In this document: in pieces, positions 1-7,760 of the stretch
How the letters are laid out: every line of letters starts with the position of its first letter
Numbering within the stretch: position 1 is the stretch's first letter
NCBI GenBank assembly: GCA_018715645.1
Contig: DVLE01000029.1
Coordinates: 1 to 45,584, forward strand
Direction: 5' to 3'
Source: Candidatus Merdisoma merdipullorum
GTDB taxonomy: Bacteria > Bacillota > Clostridia > Lachnospirales > Lachnospiraceae
DNA length: 45,584 bases
Program-made: the position numbers and the translations under genes
Notes under the pieces: model-generated
Told to the model about the DNA's origin: nothing
The model's input: the letters and a program-made list of their open reading frames with translations, nothing else
Database searches by the model: none

Positions 1-431
1 AATACATTGAGAAATATTTTGAAACTTATCCGAAGATCAAGGAATTTCTGGACGGCTGTGTAGAGAAGGCGAAAAAGGAAGGTTACGCGGAGACGATGTT
101 TGGCCGCAGGCGGCCGGTACCGGAGCTGAAGTCCTCAAACTTTATGCAGAGATCCTTTGGGGAACGGGTGGCGATGAACGCCCCGATCCAGGGAACAGCC
201 GCGGACATTATTAAGATCGCGATGATCCGGGTGGACAGAAGACTTCGCGGAGAGGGACTTAAGTCCCGGCTGCTTCTGCAGGTACACGACGAGCTTTTGG
301 TGGAAACAGACCAGGCAGAGCTTGACCAGGTAAAGAGAATCCTGGCTGAGGAGATGCAGGGAGCGGCAGAGCTTTCCGTTCCGCTGGAGATCGATATGAA
401 ACAGGGAACAGACTGGTATGAGGCCCATTAA
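1..431 (+). CDS. polA: DNA polymerase I, C-terminal part (5' end outside window)
   Basis: This is the last 142 codons of a family A DNA polymerase, reading in frame from base 3. The polymerase palm/fingers end is visible: the FGRRRPVPEL segment, then AERVAMN-like ERVAMNAPIQGTAADIIK, which is the conserved motif following the O-helix region, and the metal-binding LLLQVHDELLVE motif C (His-Asp-Glu) around codons 98-109. The protein ends with a normal stop at 429-431, so only the N-terminus is missing because of the window edge. The enzyme fills gaps and removes primers in replication and repair. coaE follows directly and its possible upstream start overlaps this stop, so the two are probably co-transcribed. 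Confidence 0.95.
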   Translation, partial: YIEKYFETYPKIKEFLDGCVEKAKKEGYAETMFGRRRPVPELKSSNFMQRSFGERVAMNAPIQGTAADIIKIAMIRVDRRLRGEGLKSRLLLQVHDELLVETDQAELDQVKRILAEEMQGAAELSVPLEIDMKQGTDWYEAH

Positions 432-432
432 G

Positions 433-1059
433 ATGAAAGTGATAGGAATTACAGGCGGAGTGGGAGCCGGGAAAAGTACAGTGCTGGCTTATCTTCAGGC
501 ACTTCCCGGCGTGCGCGTCGTGCAGGCAGATGAGGTCGGACATCTGGTTATGGAGCCGGGAACCGATGCCTTTCGGAAGATACGGGAGCATTTTGGGACA
601 GGAATCCTTACCGGAGATGGGAAAATTGACAGGGCGGCTCTGGCCAGGATTGTATTTTCAGACAGCCGGGAGCTGGACTGGCTGAACAGCGTGATCCACC
701 CGGCCGTCAAACAATGGATTCGCGGAGAAATCAGGAAGGCGGAAAGCGGCGGAGACTGCCGGCTTTTTGTGATAGAGGCAGCTCTTTTGCTAGAAGATCA
801 CTATGAGGAGCTTTGTGAAGAATTTTGGTACATCTATACGAAGCCGGAACTTCGCAGAGAACGGCTGAAAGCGTCCAGAGGTTATCAGGATGAAAAGATA
901 GACGCGATTTTTGCGAACCAGCAGACGGATGCGGTATTCCGCTCCTGCTGCCAGGAAGTGATCGACAACAGCAAAAGTCCGGAGGACACTGTAAATCAGG
1001 TCAAGCGGCTGCTGGCGAAAAAGGGATTATACGAAGGAAAAGGGGATATGGACAGATGA
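433..1059 (+). CDS. coaE: Dephospho-CoA kinase
   Basis: CoaE phosphorylates the 3'-OH of dephospho-CoA, the last step of coenzyme A synthesis. The P-loop GGVGAGKST lies at residues 8-16, the adenylate-kinase-like fold continues with DEVGH and the HPAV segment typical of the family, and the lid-region arginines (RRERLKASRGYQ) are near residue 145. I start at ATG 433 because family members begin MKVIGITGG. An in-frame ATG at 418, inside the end of polA, would add five residues (MRPIK) and has a similar weak upstream AGGGA. The stop overlaps the start of the next gene (ATGA at 1056), indicating translational coupling. Length (208 residues) is normal. Confidence 0.95.
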   Translation: MKVIGITGGVGAGKSTVLAYLQALPGVRVVQADEVGHLVMEPGTDAFRKIREHFGTGILTGDGKIDRAALARIVFSDSRELDWLNSVIHPAVKQWIRGEIRKAESGGDCRLFVIEAALLLEDHYEELCEEFWYIYTKPELRRERLKASRGYQDEKIDAIFANQQTDAVFRSCCQEVIDNSKSPEDTVNQVKRLLAKKGLYEGKGDMDR

Positions 1060-1853
1060 GAATGTGCAGCATCGCCAGCGGAAGCAGCGGCAACTGTATT
1101 TACATAGGCTCAGACAATCATCATATTTTGATCGATGCAGGAATCAGCGGAAAACGGGTGGAAGCGGGGCTTAAGGATTTGGGACTTTCCGGAAGCGACC
1201 TTGACGGCATCCTACTCACCCATGAACACTCTGATCATATCAAGGGACTCGGCGTCATCGCCCGCAAATATGACCTTCCCATCTATGCGACGCCGGGAAC
1301 GGTGGCGGCGGTGAAGTCCATGAGCGGTCTTGGGAAGATTGATGCCGGCCTTTTTGTAGAGATCCACGGAGATCAGGATTTCCAGATTGGAGATCTTGCG
1401 ATTTCTCCGTTTTACATTTCTCATGACGCGGCGGAACCCGTAGCTTACCGGGTGGCCTGCGGGGAGAAAAAAATGGCTGTGGCTACGGATCTTGGAGTGT
1501 ACACAGATTATACGGTCGAGCATCTGAAGGGACTGGACGCGCTTCTCCTTGAGGCGAACCATGACATCCATATGCTTCAGGTGGGAGGCTATCCCTATTA
1601 TCTGAAGCAGCGCATTTCCGGCGATCTCGGTCATCTCTCCAACGAGACGGCAGGCAAGCTTCTGTGCGAGGTGCTTCACGACGATCTCAAGGCGATTATG
1701 CTGGGGCATCTGAGCAAGGAAAATAATTACGCGGAGCTGGCCTATGAGACGGTCAGACTGGAAATGCTGCTGGGCGATACGCCTTATAAGCCCGATGATT
1801 TTCCTTTAAGCGTGGCCAGCCGTGAGGAACGGTCGGCCTGCATTGAAATTTAA
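1056..1853 (+). CDS. Metallo-beta-lactamase-fold hydrolase, YycJ/WalJ type
   Basis: The protein carries the metal-binding signature THEHSDH at about residues 52-58, an N-terminal CSIASGSSGNC strand typical of YycJ/WalJ proteins, a further metal ligand in ISHDA near residue 123, Asp in ATDLG, and the LLEANHD and LGHLSKEN segments near the C-terminal half. In Bacillus the family member sits with the WalRK operon and has been linked to DNA metabolism and cell-wall homeostasis; the substrate here is unknown. The start codon overlaps the coaE stop by four bases. A second in-frame ATG six bases downstream would start directly at MCSIAS. A cytoplasmic enzyme with no signal peptide is expected. Confidence 0.88.
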   Translation: MRMCSIASGSSGNCIYIGSDNHHILIDAGISGKRVEAGLKDLGLSGSDLDGILLTHEHSDHIKGLGVIARKYDLPIYATPGTVAAVKSMSGLGKIDAGLFVEIHGDQDFQIGDLAISPFYISHDAAEPVAYRVACGEKKMAVATDLGVYTDYTVEHLKGLDALLLEANHDIHMLQVGGYPYYLKQRISGDLGHLSNETAGKLLCEVLHDDLKAIMLGHLSKENNYAELAYETVRLEMLLGDTPYKPDDFPLSVASREERSACIEI

Positions 1854-1890
1854 AAAAATAAAATTAAATGTTTGTATAAGGAGGAGCGTT

Positions 1891-2160
1891 ATGAAAAGAA
1901 CAATCATTACGGTAGTGGGTAAGGACACGGTAGGAATCATTGCAAAGGTATGCACCTACCTTGCTCAGAATGGTGTGAATATCCTGGATATTTCCCAGAC
2001 CATTGTGCAGGGCTTTTTCAACATGATGATGATCGTAGATACGGGCAATGTAAAATCCTTTGAGAATCTTTCCCATGAGCTGGAGCAGATCGGCGAGGAG
2101 ATCGGCGTGGTAATCAAGTGCCAGAATGAGGAAATCTTTGACCGGATGCACAGAATCTAA
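1891..2160 (+). CDS. ACT-domain protein, UPF0237 family
   Basis: This 89-residue protein is a single ACT domain with the beginning MKRTIITVVGKDTVGIIA, the classic ligand-binding Gly-Ile turn and the NILDISQTI strand. I set the start at ATG 1891 because AAGGAGGA lies just upstream; an open frame extends further upstream but has no matching ribosome binding site. UPF0237 proteins nearly always neighbour a UPF0210 gene, as here (21-base gap), so the two probably act together, with the ACT domain as an amino-acid or small-molecule sensor. The ligand is not known. Inference: this gene and the next form one functional unit inside the coaE-yycJ transcript. Confidence 0.9.
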   Translation: MKRTIITVVGKDTVGIIAKVCTYLAQNGVNILDISQTIVQGFFNMMMIVDTGNVKSFENLSHELEQIGEEIGVVIKCQNEEIFDRMHRI

Positions 2161-2181
2161 GCGGTTTGAAAGGAGCTTGCG

Positions 2182-3546
2182 ATGATTAATTTATATGAGG
2201 TAAGAGAAACAAATCAGATGATTGAGCAGGACAATCTGGATGTGCGTACGATCACGCTGGGAATCAGCCTGCTGGACTGCATTGACGCAGATCTGGAACG
2301 CTTGAATCAGAAGATTTACGATAAGATTACAAGGGTGGCGAAGGATCTCGTCAAGACCGGAAAGGCCATTGAGCGGGATTACGGGATACCGATCGTAAAT
2401 AAGAGAATCTCCGTGACGCCGATTGCCCTGGTAGGCGAGGCGGCCTGCAAGACGCCGGAGGACTATGTGACCATTGCCAGGACTCTGGATCGGGCGGCCA
2501 AGGAAGTAGGCGTCAACTTTATCGGCGGCTTTTCCGCTCTGGTTTCCAAGGGAATGACAAAGGGCGAGGAAAATCTCATTCGTTCTATTCCGGAAGCTTT
2601 GGCAAAGACGGATCGCGTATGCAGTTCTGTCAATGTGGGTTCCACAAAGACGGGCATCAATATGGATGCTGTGCGCCTGATGGGCGAAATGGTGGTAAAG
2701 ACCGCCGAATATACAAAAGAACAGGATTCTCTGGGCTGCGCGAAGCTTGTGGTATTCTGCAACGCCCCGGACGATAATCCGTTCATGGCAGGAGCCTTCC
2801 ACGGGGTGACGGAGGCGGATGCCGTCATCAATGTGGGCGTCAGCGGTCCGGGTGTAGTAAAGCACGCTTTGACCAAGGTGCGGGGAGAGAGCTTTGAGGT
2901 ACTCTGCGAGACCATCAAAAAGACGGCTTTCAAGGTGACGCGTGTGGGGCAGCTTGTGGCTCAGGAGGCGTCCAAGCGTCTTGGAATCCCCTTTGGAATC
3001 GTGGATTTGTCTCTGGCGCCGACTCCGGCCATTGGAGACAGCGTGGCTGAAATTCTGGAGGAGATCGGACTGGAACGCTGCGGAGCGCCCGGAACGACGG
3101 CGGCTCTTGCCCTTTTAAACGACCAGGTAAAGAAGGGCGGAGTCATGGCTTCCTCCTACGTGGGCGGCTTGAGCGGAGCCTTTATTCCGGTCAGCGAGGA
3201 TCAGGGCATGATTGACGCTGTAAAAGCAGGCGCTCTGACGCTGGAAAAACTGGAAGCTATGACCTGCGTATGTTCGGTGGGACTTGATATGATTGCGGTT
3301 CCGGGCGATACGAAGCCCAGTACCATCGCCGGAATCATTGCGGACGAGATGGCCATTGGAATGATCAATCAGAAGACGACGGCTGTCCGTCTGATTCCCG
3401 TGATCGGAAAAGGAGTCGGCGAGATGGTAGAGTTTGGCGGGCTTCTTGGCTACGCGCCGATTATGCCTGTGAATCAGTTTTCCTGCGAAGCTTTTGTGAG
3501 CCGAAAGGGACGGATTCCCGCGCCGATTCATTCCTTTAAGAACTGA
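2182..3546 (+). CDS. UPF0210 (PFL/DUF711) family protein
   Basis: The 454-residue product matches the UPF0210/DUF711 family throughout: the N-terminal [14 protein letters not shown] start, the Gly-rich central [12 protein letters not shown] and [15 protein letters not shown] segments, and the C-terminal [20 protein letters not shown]. Structures of relatives resemble the glycyl-radical-enzyme fold, which gave rise to the PFL-like name, but I do not see the C-terminal glycyl-radical RVxGY motif, so radical catalysis should not be assumed. An AAAGGAG ribosome binding site precedes ATG 2182. It follows the ACT-domain gene, its usual partner. The biochemical role is unknown. Confidence 0.9.
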   Translation: MINLYEVRETNQMIEQDNLDVRTITLGISLLDCIDADLERLNQKIYDKITRVAKDLVKTGKAIERDYGIPIVNKRISVTPIALVGEAACKTPEDYVTIARTLDRAAKEVGVNFIGGFSALVSKGMTKGEENLIRSIPEALAKTDRVCSSVNVGSTKTGINMDAVRLMGEMVVKTAEYTKEQDSLGCAKLVVFCNAPDDNPFMAGAFHGVTEADAVINVGVSGPGVVKHALTKVRGESFEVLCETIKKTAFKVTRVGQLVAQEASKRLGIPFGIVDLSLAPTPAIGDSVAEILEEIGLERCGAPGTTAALALLNDQVKKGGVMASSYVGGLSGAFIPVSEDQGMIDAVKAGALTLEKLEAMTCVCSVGLDMIAVPGDTKPSTIAGIIADEMAIGMINQKTTAVRLIPVIGKGVGEMVEFGGLLGYAPIMPVNQFSCEAFVSRKGRIPAPIHSFKN

Positions 3547-3573
3547 TTGGAAAACAACTGTAAATTGCTCTTG

Positions 3574-3596
3574 GCGGCCGGGAAAATCCCGGCCGC
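3574..3596. terminator. Perfect 10-bp GC-rich stem-loop after the UPF0210 gene
   Basis: GCGGCCGGGA (3574-3583) pairs perfectly with TCCCGGCCGC (3587-3596) around an AAA loop, 28 bases past the UPF0210 stop. There is no T-run on either side, so it may act as an mRNA 3'-end stabiliser, a weak or factor-assisted terminator, or a processing site rather than a classical intrinsic terminator. Confidence 0.6.
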
Positions 3597-3629
3597 GCTG
3601 ACGAGGACATTTCATATACGGAGGATAAG

Positions 3630-4286
3630 ATGAAGACATACCGGCATCTGGTTTTTGACATCGACGGAACGATCATAGATTCTGCAAATATCAATATGCT
3701 CTCCTTGCAGGAAACGATACGGGAGCTGCGCGGAGAGGTGATGCCTCTGGAGGAACTCTATTTTTCTTTTGGAATTCCTGGTATACGGACTATGGAAATC
3801 CTGGGAATACCGGAGCCCCAAAAGGCTTTGAAACTCTGGATTCAAAATTATACGGCTTTTGCCGAGCGGCTGGGAATGCCGCTGTTCCCTGGGATGAGAG
3901 AGACGCTTGAAAAGCTTCAGAGCCAGGGAGTGTCTCTTGGAATTATCACATCAAAGATACGGGAGGAGTATGACGACTGCTTTGGAAAGCGTCAGCTTCT
4001 TGAGTTTTTCCCCTGCGTAGTGACCGCCAGCGATACGCCGAAGGGAAAGCCTAACCCGGATCCCATGCTGGAATATTTAAAACGTACCGGAGCTTCCCCG
4101 GAGGAAGTACTCTATTTTGGAGACACAGCCTACGATATGGACTGCGCCCGCCTTGCGGGAGTGGACCACGCGCTTGTTCTCTGGGGATGTATGAATCCGG
4201 AGGGAATCGAAGCGACCTACAGGCTGGAGCGGGTGGAAGACATTCTGCAGTTCGCTTCCAAAAAGCAGCCGGATGCCGAAGCCTGA
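3630..4286 (+). CDS. HAD-superfamily phosphatase (PGP/PpaX-like)
   Basis: The product is a 218-residue HAD hydrolase of subfamily IA. Motif I is FDIDGT (residues 9-14, nucleophile and acid/base Asp), motif II is the Ser/Thr in IITSK (about residue 108), motif III the Lys in KGKPNPDP, and motif IV FGDTAYDMDCA. The alpha-helical cap between motifs I and II fits phosphoglycolate phosphatase or pyrophosphatase PpaX, but the substrate cannot be read from the sequence. A CGGAGGA ribosome binding site lies just before ATG 3630. It is the last + strand gene before the convergent tmcAL. Confidence 0.88.
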   Translation: MKTYRHLVFDIDGTIIDSANINMLSLQETIRELRGEVMPLEELYFSFGIPGIRTMEILGIPEPQKALKLWIQNYTAFAERLGMPLFPGMRETLEKLQSQGVSLGIITSKIREEYDDCFGKRQLLEFFPCVVTASDTPKGKPNPDPMLEYLKRTGASPEEVLYFGDTAYDMDCARLAGVDHALVLWGCMNPEGIEATYRLERVEDILQFASKKQPDAEA

Positions 4287-4331
4287 AGAATAAAACGAGC
4301 GGAGGAAAGGACAGAAGACACCTGCATCCCG

Positions 4332-5618
4332 TCAGCCGATCACAATCGGGGAGCGGGTATATTCGTGAATCATGGAGGCGTTTCTGCGGCCTTCTTTCAC
4401 TGTTTCATATACATGGGAGGCAAATATATCCTGCTCAAACAGGGCAAGCTGCTCCTTGGACAAAAGAGAAGGGGCGTCGGCCGCTTTCACAAGAAGCGGA
4501 GAGGCGCTTCTTTTTTTTATACTGCCAAGGAGCGGGCGGGCAGACTCGCGAAAGCCCAGAGCGCGCAGATATGCGGGCCAGCCTGCTGCCTTACGCGCGT
4601 CCAGATCTGACTGTTTCAGGTTCAGAAGAATATGGCAAAGCGCGCGGGTGAGCCGTGTATGGGTGAGCTGCCGTGTCTTCAGAAGATCTGCAAATTCCTC
4701 TGCGGTCGTGAATTGAAAACGAAGGTTCTCCATGCGCGCGGCCAAATCATCGCCCACATCCTGAAAATCCGCCAATTCATCCCTTGACAGAGACAGGAGA
4801 CGGTAAGACAGAATCGAGGAAAAATCATTCAGGCGCATCGGGGCGGAAGACGTCAGGGCTGTACGCAGCAGCTTCTGGCAGGAGGCTGGAAGCTGTGCGA
4901 GAACGGATCCCTTAAGCGAAGCAGAGTCCTGACCGGATATTGCCTGGCGGATAGCGGAAGCGGAGGCCATCTCTGCATCCAGAGACAGATCGTGATAGCC
5001 GGAGGAGCGGCGCCGGAGAGTCAAAGGCTTTATCGAGCTGTTCCGGCGAAGCAGAGCCCGGCAGTACTCGATGCCAAGGATGTTGTTAGGCTCATCCAGG
5101 ACAGAAGGCGTGCGGCGGCAGTCTGCGTCGTCGGCGCAGCAGGGCAGAATCCGTTCTGTGACGTTTTGGTATTCCAAAGCCGCGCGGCTCCTGGCCGCCG
5201 GGAAGCTGAAGCCCTGGCGAAGAAAATCCTGAAGAAGCTCCTGGTAGAAGGGAGGCTCCTCCTCAAAAAGCCGCGCATAGGACAGAAGCATATCGAGTCT
5301 TCCTTCCTCGCTTCCAAAGCAAAGGGCGTCTACGCAGCCCAGAGCTTCCAACACAGAGAGCGCGCCCTGCGCGAAGGCTTCCGCACTTCCGGTGGCATAG
5401 CAGACAGGAAGTTCCACAACCAGATCTGCGCCTTCACGCAGAGCCATTTCCGCGCGGATATATTTATCCACGATAGCGGGAGCTCCCCGCTGTACAAAGC
5501 TGCCGCTCATCACGACGACCGCATACTCCGCATTCGCCAGCTCCTTCGCTTTTTGGAGATGGTAGGCGTGGCCTTTATGGAAAGGATTGTATTCAGCGAT
5601 AATTCCGACAGTTTTCAT
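4332..5618 (-). CDS. tmcAL: tRNA(Met) cytidine acetate ligase
   Basis: TmcAL (YlbM) uses acetate and ATP to form N4-acetylcytidine at the wobble base of elongator tRNA-Met. The nucleotidyltransferase fold is evident: GIIAEYNPFHKGH at residues 5-17 contains the HxGH nucleotide-binding motif, followed by VVVMSGSFVQRG and the PVCYATGSAEAFAQGA segment; LDEPNNILGIEYC is also typical of the family. I chose ATG at 5618 because AAGGAG lies 10 bases upstream and relatives begin MKTVGIIAEYNP; an in-frame ATG 48 bases further upstream lacks support. The 428-residue length is normal. The gene is convergent with the HAD gene and has its own promoter at 5685-5713. Confidence 0.93.
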   Translation of the reverse strand: MKTVGIIAEYNPFHKGHAYHLQKAKELANAEYAVVVMSGSFVQRGAPAIVDKYIRAEMALREGADLVVELPVCYATGSAEAFAQGALSVLEALGCVDALCFGSEEGRLDMLLSYARLFEEEPPFYQELLQDFLRQGFSFPAARSRAALEYQNVTERILPCCADDADCRRTPSVLDEPNNILGIEYCRALLRRNSSIKPLTLRRRSSGYHDLSLDAEMASASAIRQAISGQDSASLKGSVLAQLPASCQKLLRTALTSSAPMRLNDFSSILSYRLLSLSRDELADFQDVGDDLAARMENLRFQFTTAEEFADLLKTRQLTHTRLTRALCHILLNLKQSDLDARKAAGWPAYLRALGFRESARPLLGSIKKRSASPLLVKAADAPSLLSKEQLALFEQDIFASHVYETVKEGRRNASMIHEYTRSPIVIG

Positions 5619-5652
5619 GAACGGCTCTCCTTGGATGTGGTATTGGCTGCGG

Positions 5653-5681
5653 GAAGAATTTCGCAAGCGAAATTCTTTTTT
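5653..5681. other. Stem-loop with T-tract in the tmcAL leader
   Basis: AGAATTTCGC (5655-5664) and GCGAAATTCT (5667-5676) form a perfect inverted repeat, extended by an A-T and a G-T pair. On the + strand it is followed by six T, so it has the form of an intrinsic terminator on that strand although no + gene ends here. In the tmcAL mRNA (- strand) the same stem lies between the promoter and the ribosome binding site, about 35 bases before the start codon. Confidence 0.65.
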
Positions 5682-5684
5682 ATA

Positions 5685-5713
5685 ATCTTATCACAGGGAA
5701 GAAGGGAGGGCAA
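5685..5713 (-). promoter_or_regulatory. Sigma-A promoter for tmcAL
   Basis: On the - strand TTGCCC (-35, 5708-5713) and TAAGAT (-10, 5685-5690) are separated by exactly 17 bases, which places transcription start about 60 bases before the tmcAL ATG. Confidence 0.6.
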
Positions 5714-5756
5714 GGCAGAACACGCCGCCGGAGAAGCACCTGGAATAACCGGGACA

Positions 5757-5880
5757 CGTATGGTATAATGTCGACAGACATTATACCAGCGCCGGTCCGG
5801 CGCCGACCGTAGGGAGGCGATTCCCTGCCGGACCGTGTGCATCAATTTACCATGTCCGCAGGACATGGTATAATATTGAG
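5757..5880. repeat. Dense inverted-repeat block with two extended -10 motifs
   Basis: Four palindromic units occur in about 125 bases. GGTATAATGTC (5762-5772) pairs with GACATTATACC (5777-5787). GCGCCGG/CCGGCGC sit on either side of one T at 5790-5804. CGGTCCGGC pairs with GCCGGACCG (about 5794 and 5828), enclosing AGGGA/TCCCT. ACCATGTCC (5849-5857) pairs with GGACATGGT (5861-5869). Both ends carry TGGTATAAT. The layout could be a promoter/operator region, a small structured RNA, or a short palindromic (REP/MITE-like) element; sequence alone does not decide. Confidence 0.6.
5846..5874 (+). promoter_or_regulatory. Extended -10 promoter with a palindrome in the spacer
   Basis: TTTACC (5846-5851), a 17-base spacer and TATAAT (5869-5874) preceded by TGG form a plausible promoter for the zinc-ribbon membrane protein gene. 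A 9-bp inverted repeat with a 3-base centre (5849-5869) fills the spacer exactly, the position of a repressor or MerR-type activator operator. Confidence 0.55.
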
Positions 5881-5909
5881 AAACAATGACTGAGGAGGGA
5901 GCGCAGAAA

Positions 5910-6419
5910 ATGCTGGATGAATTGAGAGAACAAATGCTTGCGGAGCAGGCGGAGCGTATTGCCCGGCTGGAATTAAGAAATGAGATCTGGTTTGCTGGCC
6001 TCGTAGTGTGGGGAGTACTTTTGCTTGGCTGGCTGATATTCTGCTCCGTGCGGTTGATTAGGGAGATGAAGCGATCTGCGGCCATTCAGTCAGGAACGCT
6101 GACCTTTACCTGCGAGACCTGCGGCAGTATGTTTGAGGTTTCGGCGACCTATCTGGCAAATCATCCGTTTATCTCCAAGAAGACGGTGAGAGCGGGAGCA
6201 GGAGGCATTGAGGGGACGGTTCGTCTGTCCCGGCAGCTTGCCTGTCCGACCTGTGGGAAAAAGACATGGTGCCGTCAAGACATGGGAGAAACCGGACAAA
6301 TCGCCGGGAATATACTCCGGGAAGTGCTGGGCGGAAACATTTTGAAATTTTTGATTGGAGCGGCGATTCTGGCGGCGGCGGGCGGCGTCTTTTTTGCCGT
6401 GCTGAATATCGTTTTTTAA
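5910..6419 (+). CDS. Zinc-ribbon membrane protein of unknown function
   Basis: The 169-residue product has a short charged N-terminal helix (LREQMLAEQAERIARLELRN), a first membrane segment near residues 27-46 (FAGLVVWGVLLLGWLIFCSV), a soluble domain with two CxxC knuckles (CETCG near residue 70 and CPTCG near residue 113), and a C-terminal membrane segment (FLIGAAILAAAGGVFFAVL). Four cysteines in two pairs 40 residues apart fit one zinc-binding site. The start is ATG 5910, ten bases after GAGGAGGG; an in-frame ATG at 5886 lies upstream of that ribosome binding site. I do not recognise a family. It is driven from the inverted-repeat promoter block just upstream. Confidence 0.75.
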   Translation: MLDELREQMLAEQAERIARLELRNEIWFAGLVVWGVLLLGWLIFCSVRLIREMKRSAAIQSGTLTFTCETCGSMFEVSATYLANHPFISKKTVRAGAGGIEGTVRLSRQLACPTCGKKTWCRQDMGETGQIAGNILREVLGGNILKFLIGAAILAAAGGVFFAVLNIVF

Positions 6420-6496
6420 GAACTGTCAGAGTGCGGAGAAATTTATGAAGATAAAATCCGGAGAAAAAGCAGATGGGAAAAGGAGGAAAGGACGGA

Positions 6497-6997
6497 ATGG
6501 AGAAATTGACAAGGCTTTGTGATGAAAGTATGCCTGTGCTTTGCTGGGACAGAACAGAAGAAAACAGGGGATATAGCGTCATATGGAGAGGGGGCAGGCT
6601 CATTTCCGCAGGAACAACGGTATATTCTATGAGCAAAGAATATAGGGATGCGGAATATGAACGCTATGCCAGGGATTACGGCATTCACTTTATCTTTGAG
6701 GACAGACTTCCCACTATTGATTTCTACATGGTCCCATGGGTGGACATTTTTGCGGAGGACGGCATCGGAGGATATTTGGGAAGCTCATTTGGCCTGCAGG
6801 ACGGTGAATCCATCTGTTATATCGATAAAGACAGAAACTGCTTTCTGGCAGCGGAGAATATGGAGAGCTTTCTTGAGAAGGCCCCTGTGTGGAAACAGGA
6901 GCTGAAGCCTATGGAACAGATAAAAATTTATGCGTCCAAGGCGGAGGCTGAGAAAGAGTACGAGTTTTGGCAGGAGGAAGAACTGCTGAAAGAATAA
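6497..6997 (+). CDS. Hypothetical protein, 166 residues
   Basis: A convincing start is ATG 6497, eleven bases after AGGAGGAAAGG. The product is acidic, soluble and without signal peptide or membrane segment. It is rich in aromatic residues (for example FYMVPWVDIFAEDGIGG near residues 75-91) and ends in a charged helix (ASKAEAEKEYEFWQEEELLKE region). I do not recognise the family; the overall character is reminiscent of small SUKH/SMI1-like or immunity-type proteins, but no motif proves it. The following alpha/beta hydrolase begins 17 bases after the stop with its own AAGGAG, so the two are likely co-transcribed. Confidence 0.7.
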   Translation: MEKLTRLCDESMPVLCWDRTEENRGYSVIWRGGRLISAGTTVYSMSKEYRDAEYERYARDYGIHFIFEDRLPTIDFYMVPWVDIFAEDGIGGYLGSSFGLQDGESICYIDKDRNCFLAAENMESFLEKAPVWKQELKPMEQIKIYASKAEAEKEYEFWQEEELLKE

Positions 6998-7014
6998 GGG
7001 AAGGAGTCTGGAAA

Positions 7015-7707
7015 GTGGACGTCAGTTTGCATTACAGAGAAAAGGGGACGGGATACCCGCTGATCCTGCTGCATGGCAACGGAGAAAACGGAGATTATTT
7101 TGAGAAACAGATCGCGTATTTTTCAGAAAAGTACCGGGTGATTGCGCCGGACACGCGAGGTCACGGCCAGACGCCGAGAGGAATGGCGCCTTTTACCATC
7201 AGCCAGTTCGCGGATGATTTGAATGCCTTTCTGGAGGAGCGCGAAATCACACAGGCGATCGTTTTAGGTTTTTCAGATGGAGCCAATATCGCCATGCGCT
7301 TTGCGCTCAAATATCAGGAAAAGCTAAAGGCCCTGATTTTAAACGGAGGCAATCTGAACGCGGGAGGAGTGAAGGCTTCCGTTCAGATCCCGATTGAACT
7401 GGGGTATGGGATGACAAAGCTGTTCGGTCACATCTCGGACAAGGCCAAAAGAAATCACGAGTTGCTTCGTCTTATGGTGAAAGATCCGAATATAGAACCG
7501 GCAGAGCTTAAAGCGATCCATGTTCCTGTTCTTGTGATCGCGGGAACGAAGGATATGATTAAGGAGGAGCATACGAAGCTTTTGGCGGCGAGTATACCGG
7601 GGGCAAAGCTGCGCTGGATAGAGGGCGATCATTTTATTGCCGCAAAGGCGCCGGAAGAATTTAATCAAGCGGTCGGCGCTTTTCTGGCTGAGCTGCCCGG
7701 AGACTGA
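7015..7707 (+). CDS. Alpha/beta-fold hydrolase
   Basis: The 230-residue product shows the alpha/beta hydrolase core: oxyanion-hole HGNGENG near residue 19, the nucleophile elbow GFSDGA (Ser near residue 84), acid Asp in AGTKDMI near residue 181, and catalytic His in GDHFIAAK near residue 206. It resembles small carboxylesterases and C-C bond hydrolases, but the substrate is not deducible. The likely start is GTG 7015, eight bases after AAGGAG (7001-7006); the open frame continues upstream into the previous gene without a ribosome binding site. It is cytoplasmic (no signal peptide). Confidence 0.88.
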   Translation: MDVSLHYREKGTGYPLILLHGNGENGDYFEKQIAYFSEKYRVIAPDTRGHGQTPRGMAPFTISQFADDLNAFLEEREITQAIVLGFSDGANIAMRFALKYQEKLKALILNGGNLNAGGVKASVQIPIELGYGMTKLFGHISDKAKRNHELLRLMVKDPNIEPAELKAIHVPVLVIAGTKDMIKEEHTKLLAASIPGAKLRWIEGDHFIAAKAPEEFNQAVGAFLAELPGD

Positions 7708-7760
7708 GGCCCTGACCGGCTAATGGGCAGGGAGAGGCAGGAAAGGAGCGAAAGATTGTC

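Noticed and set aside
3574-3596. Strong intrinsic terminator
   Set aside because: The hairpin is strong but lacks a T-run on both strands, so it is listed only as a stem-loop with uncertain termination.
4992-5768. Open frame on the + strand opposite tmcAL
   Set aside because: tmcAL is complete with motifs and a ribosome binding site on the - strand; this frame has none.
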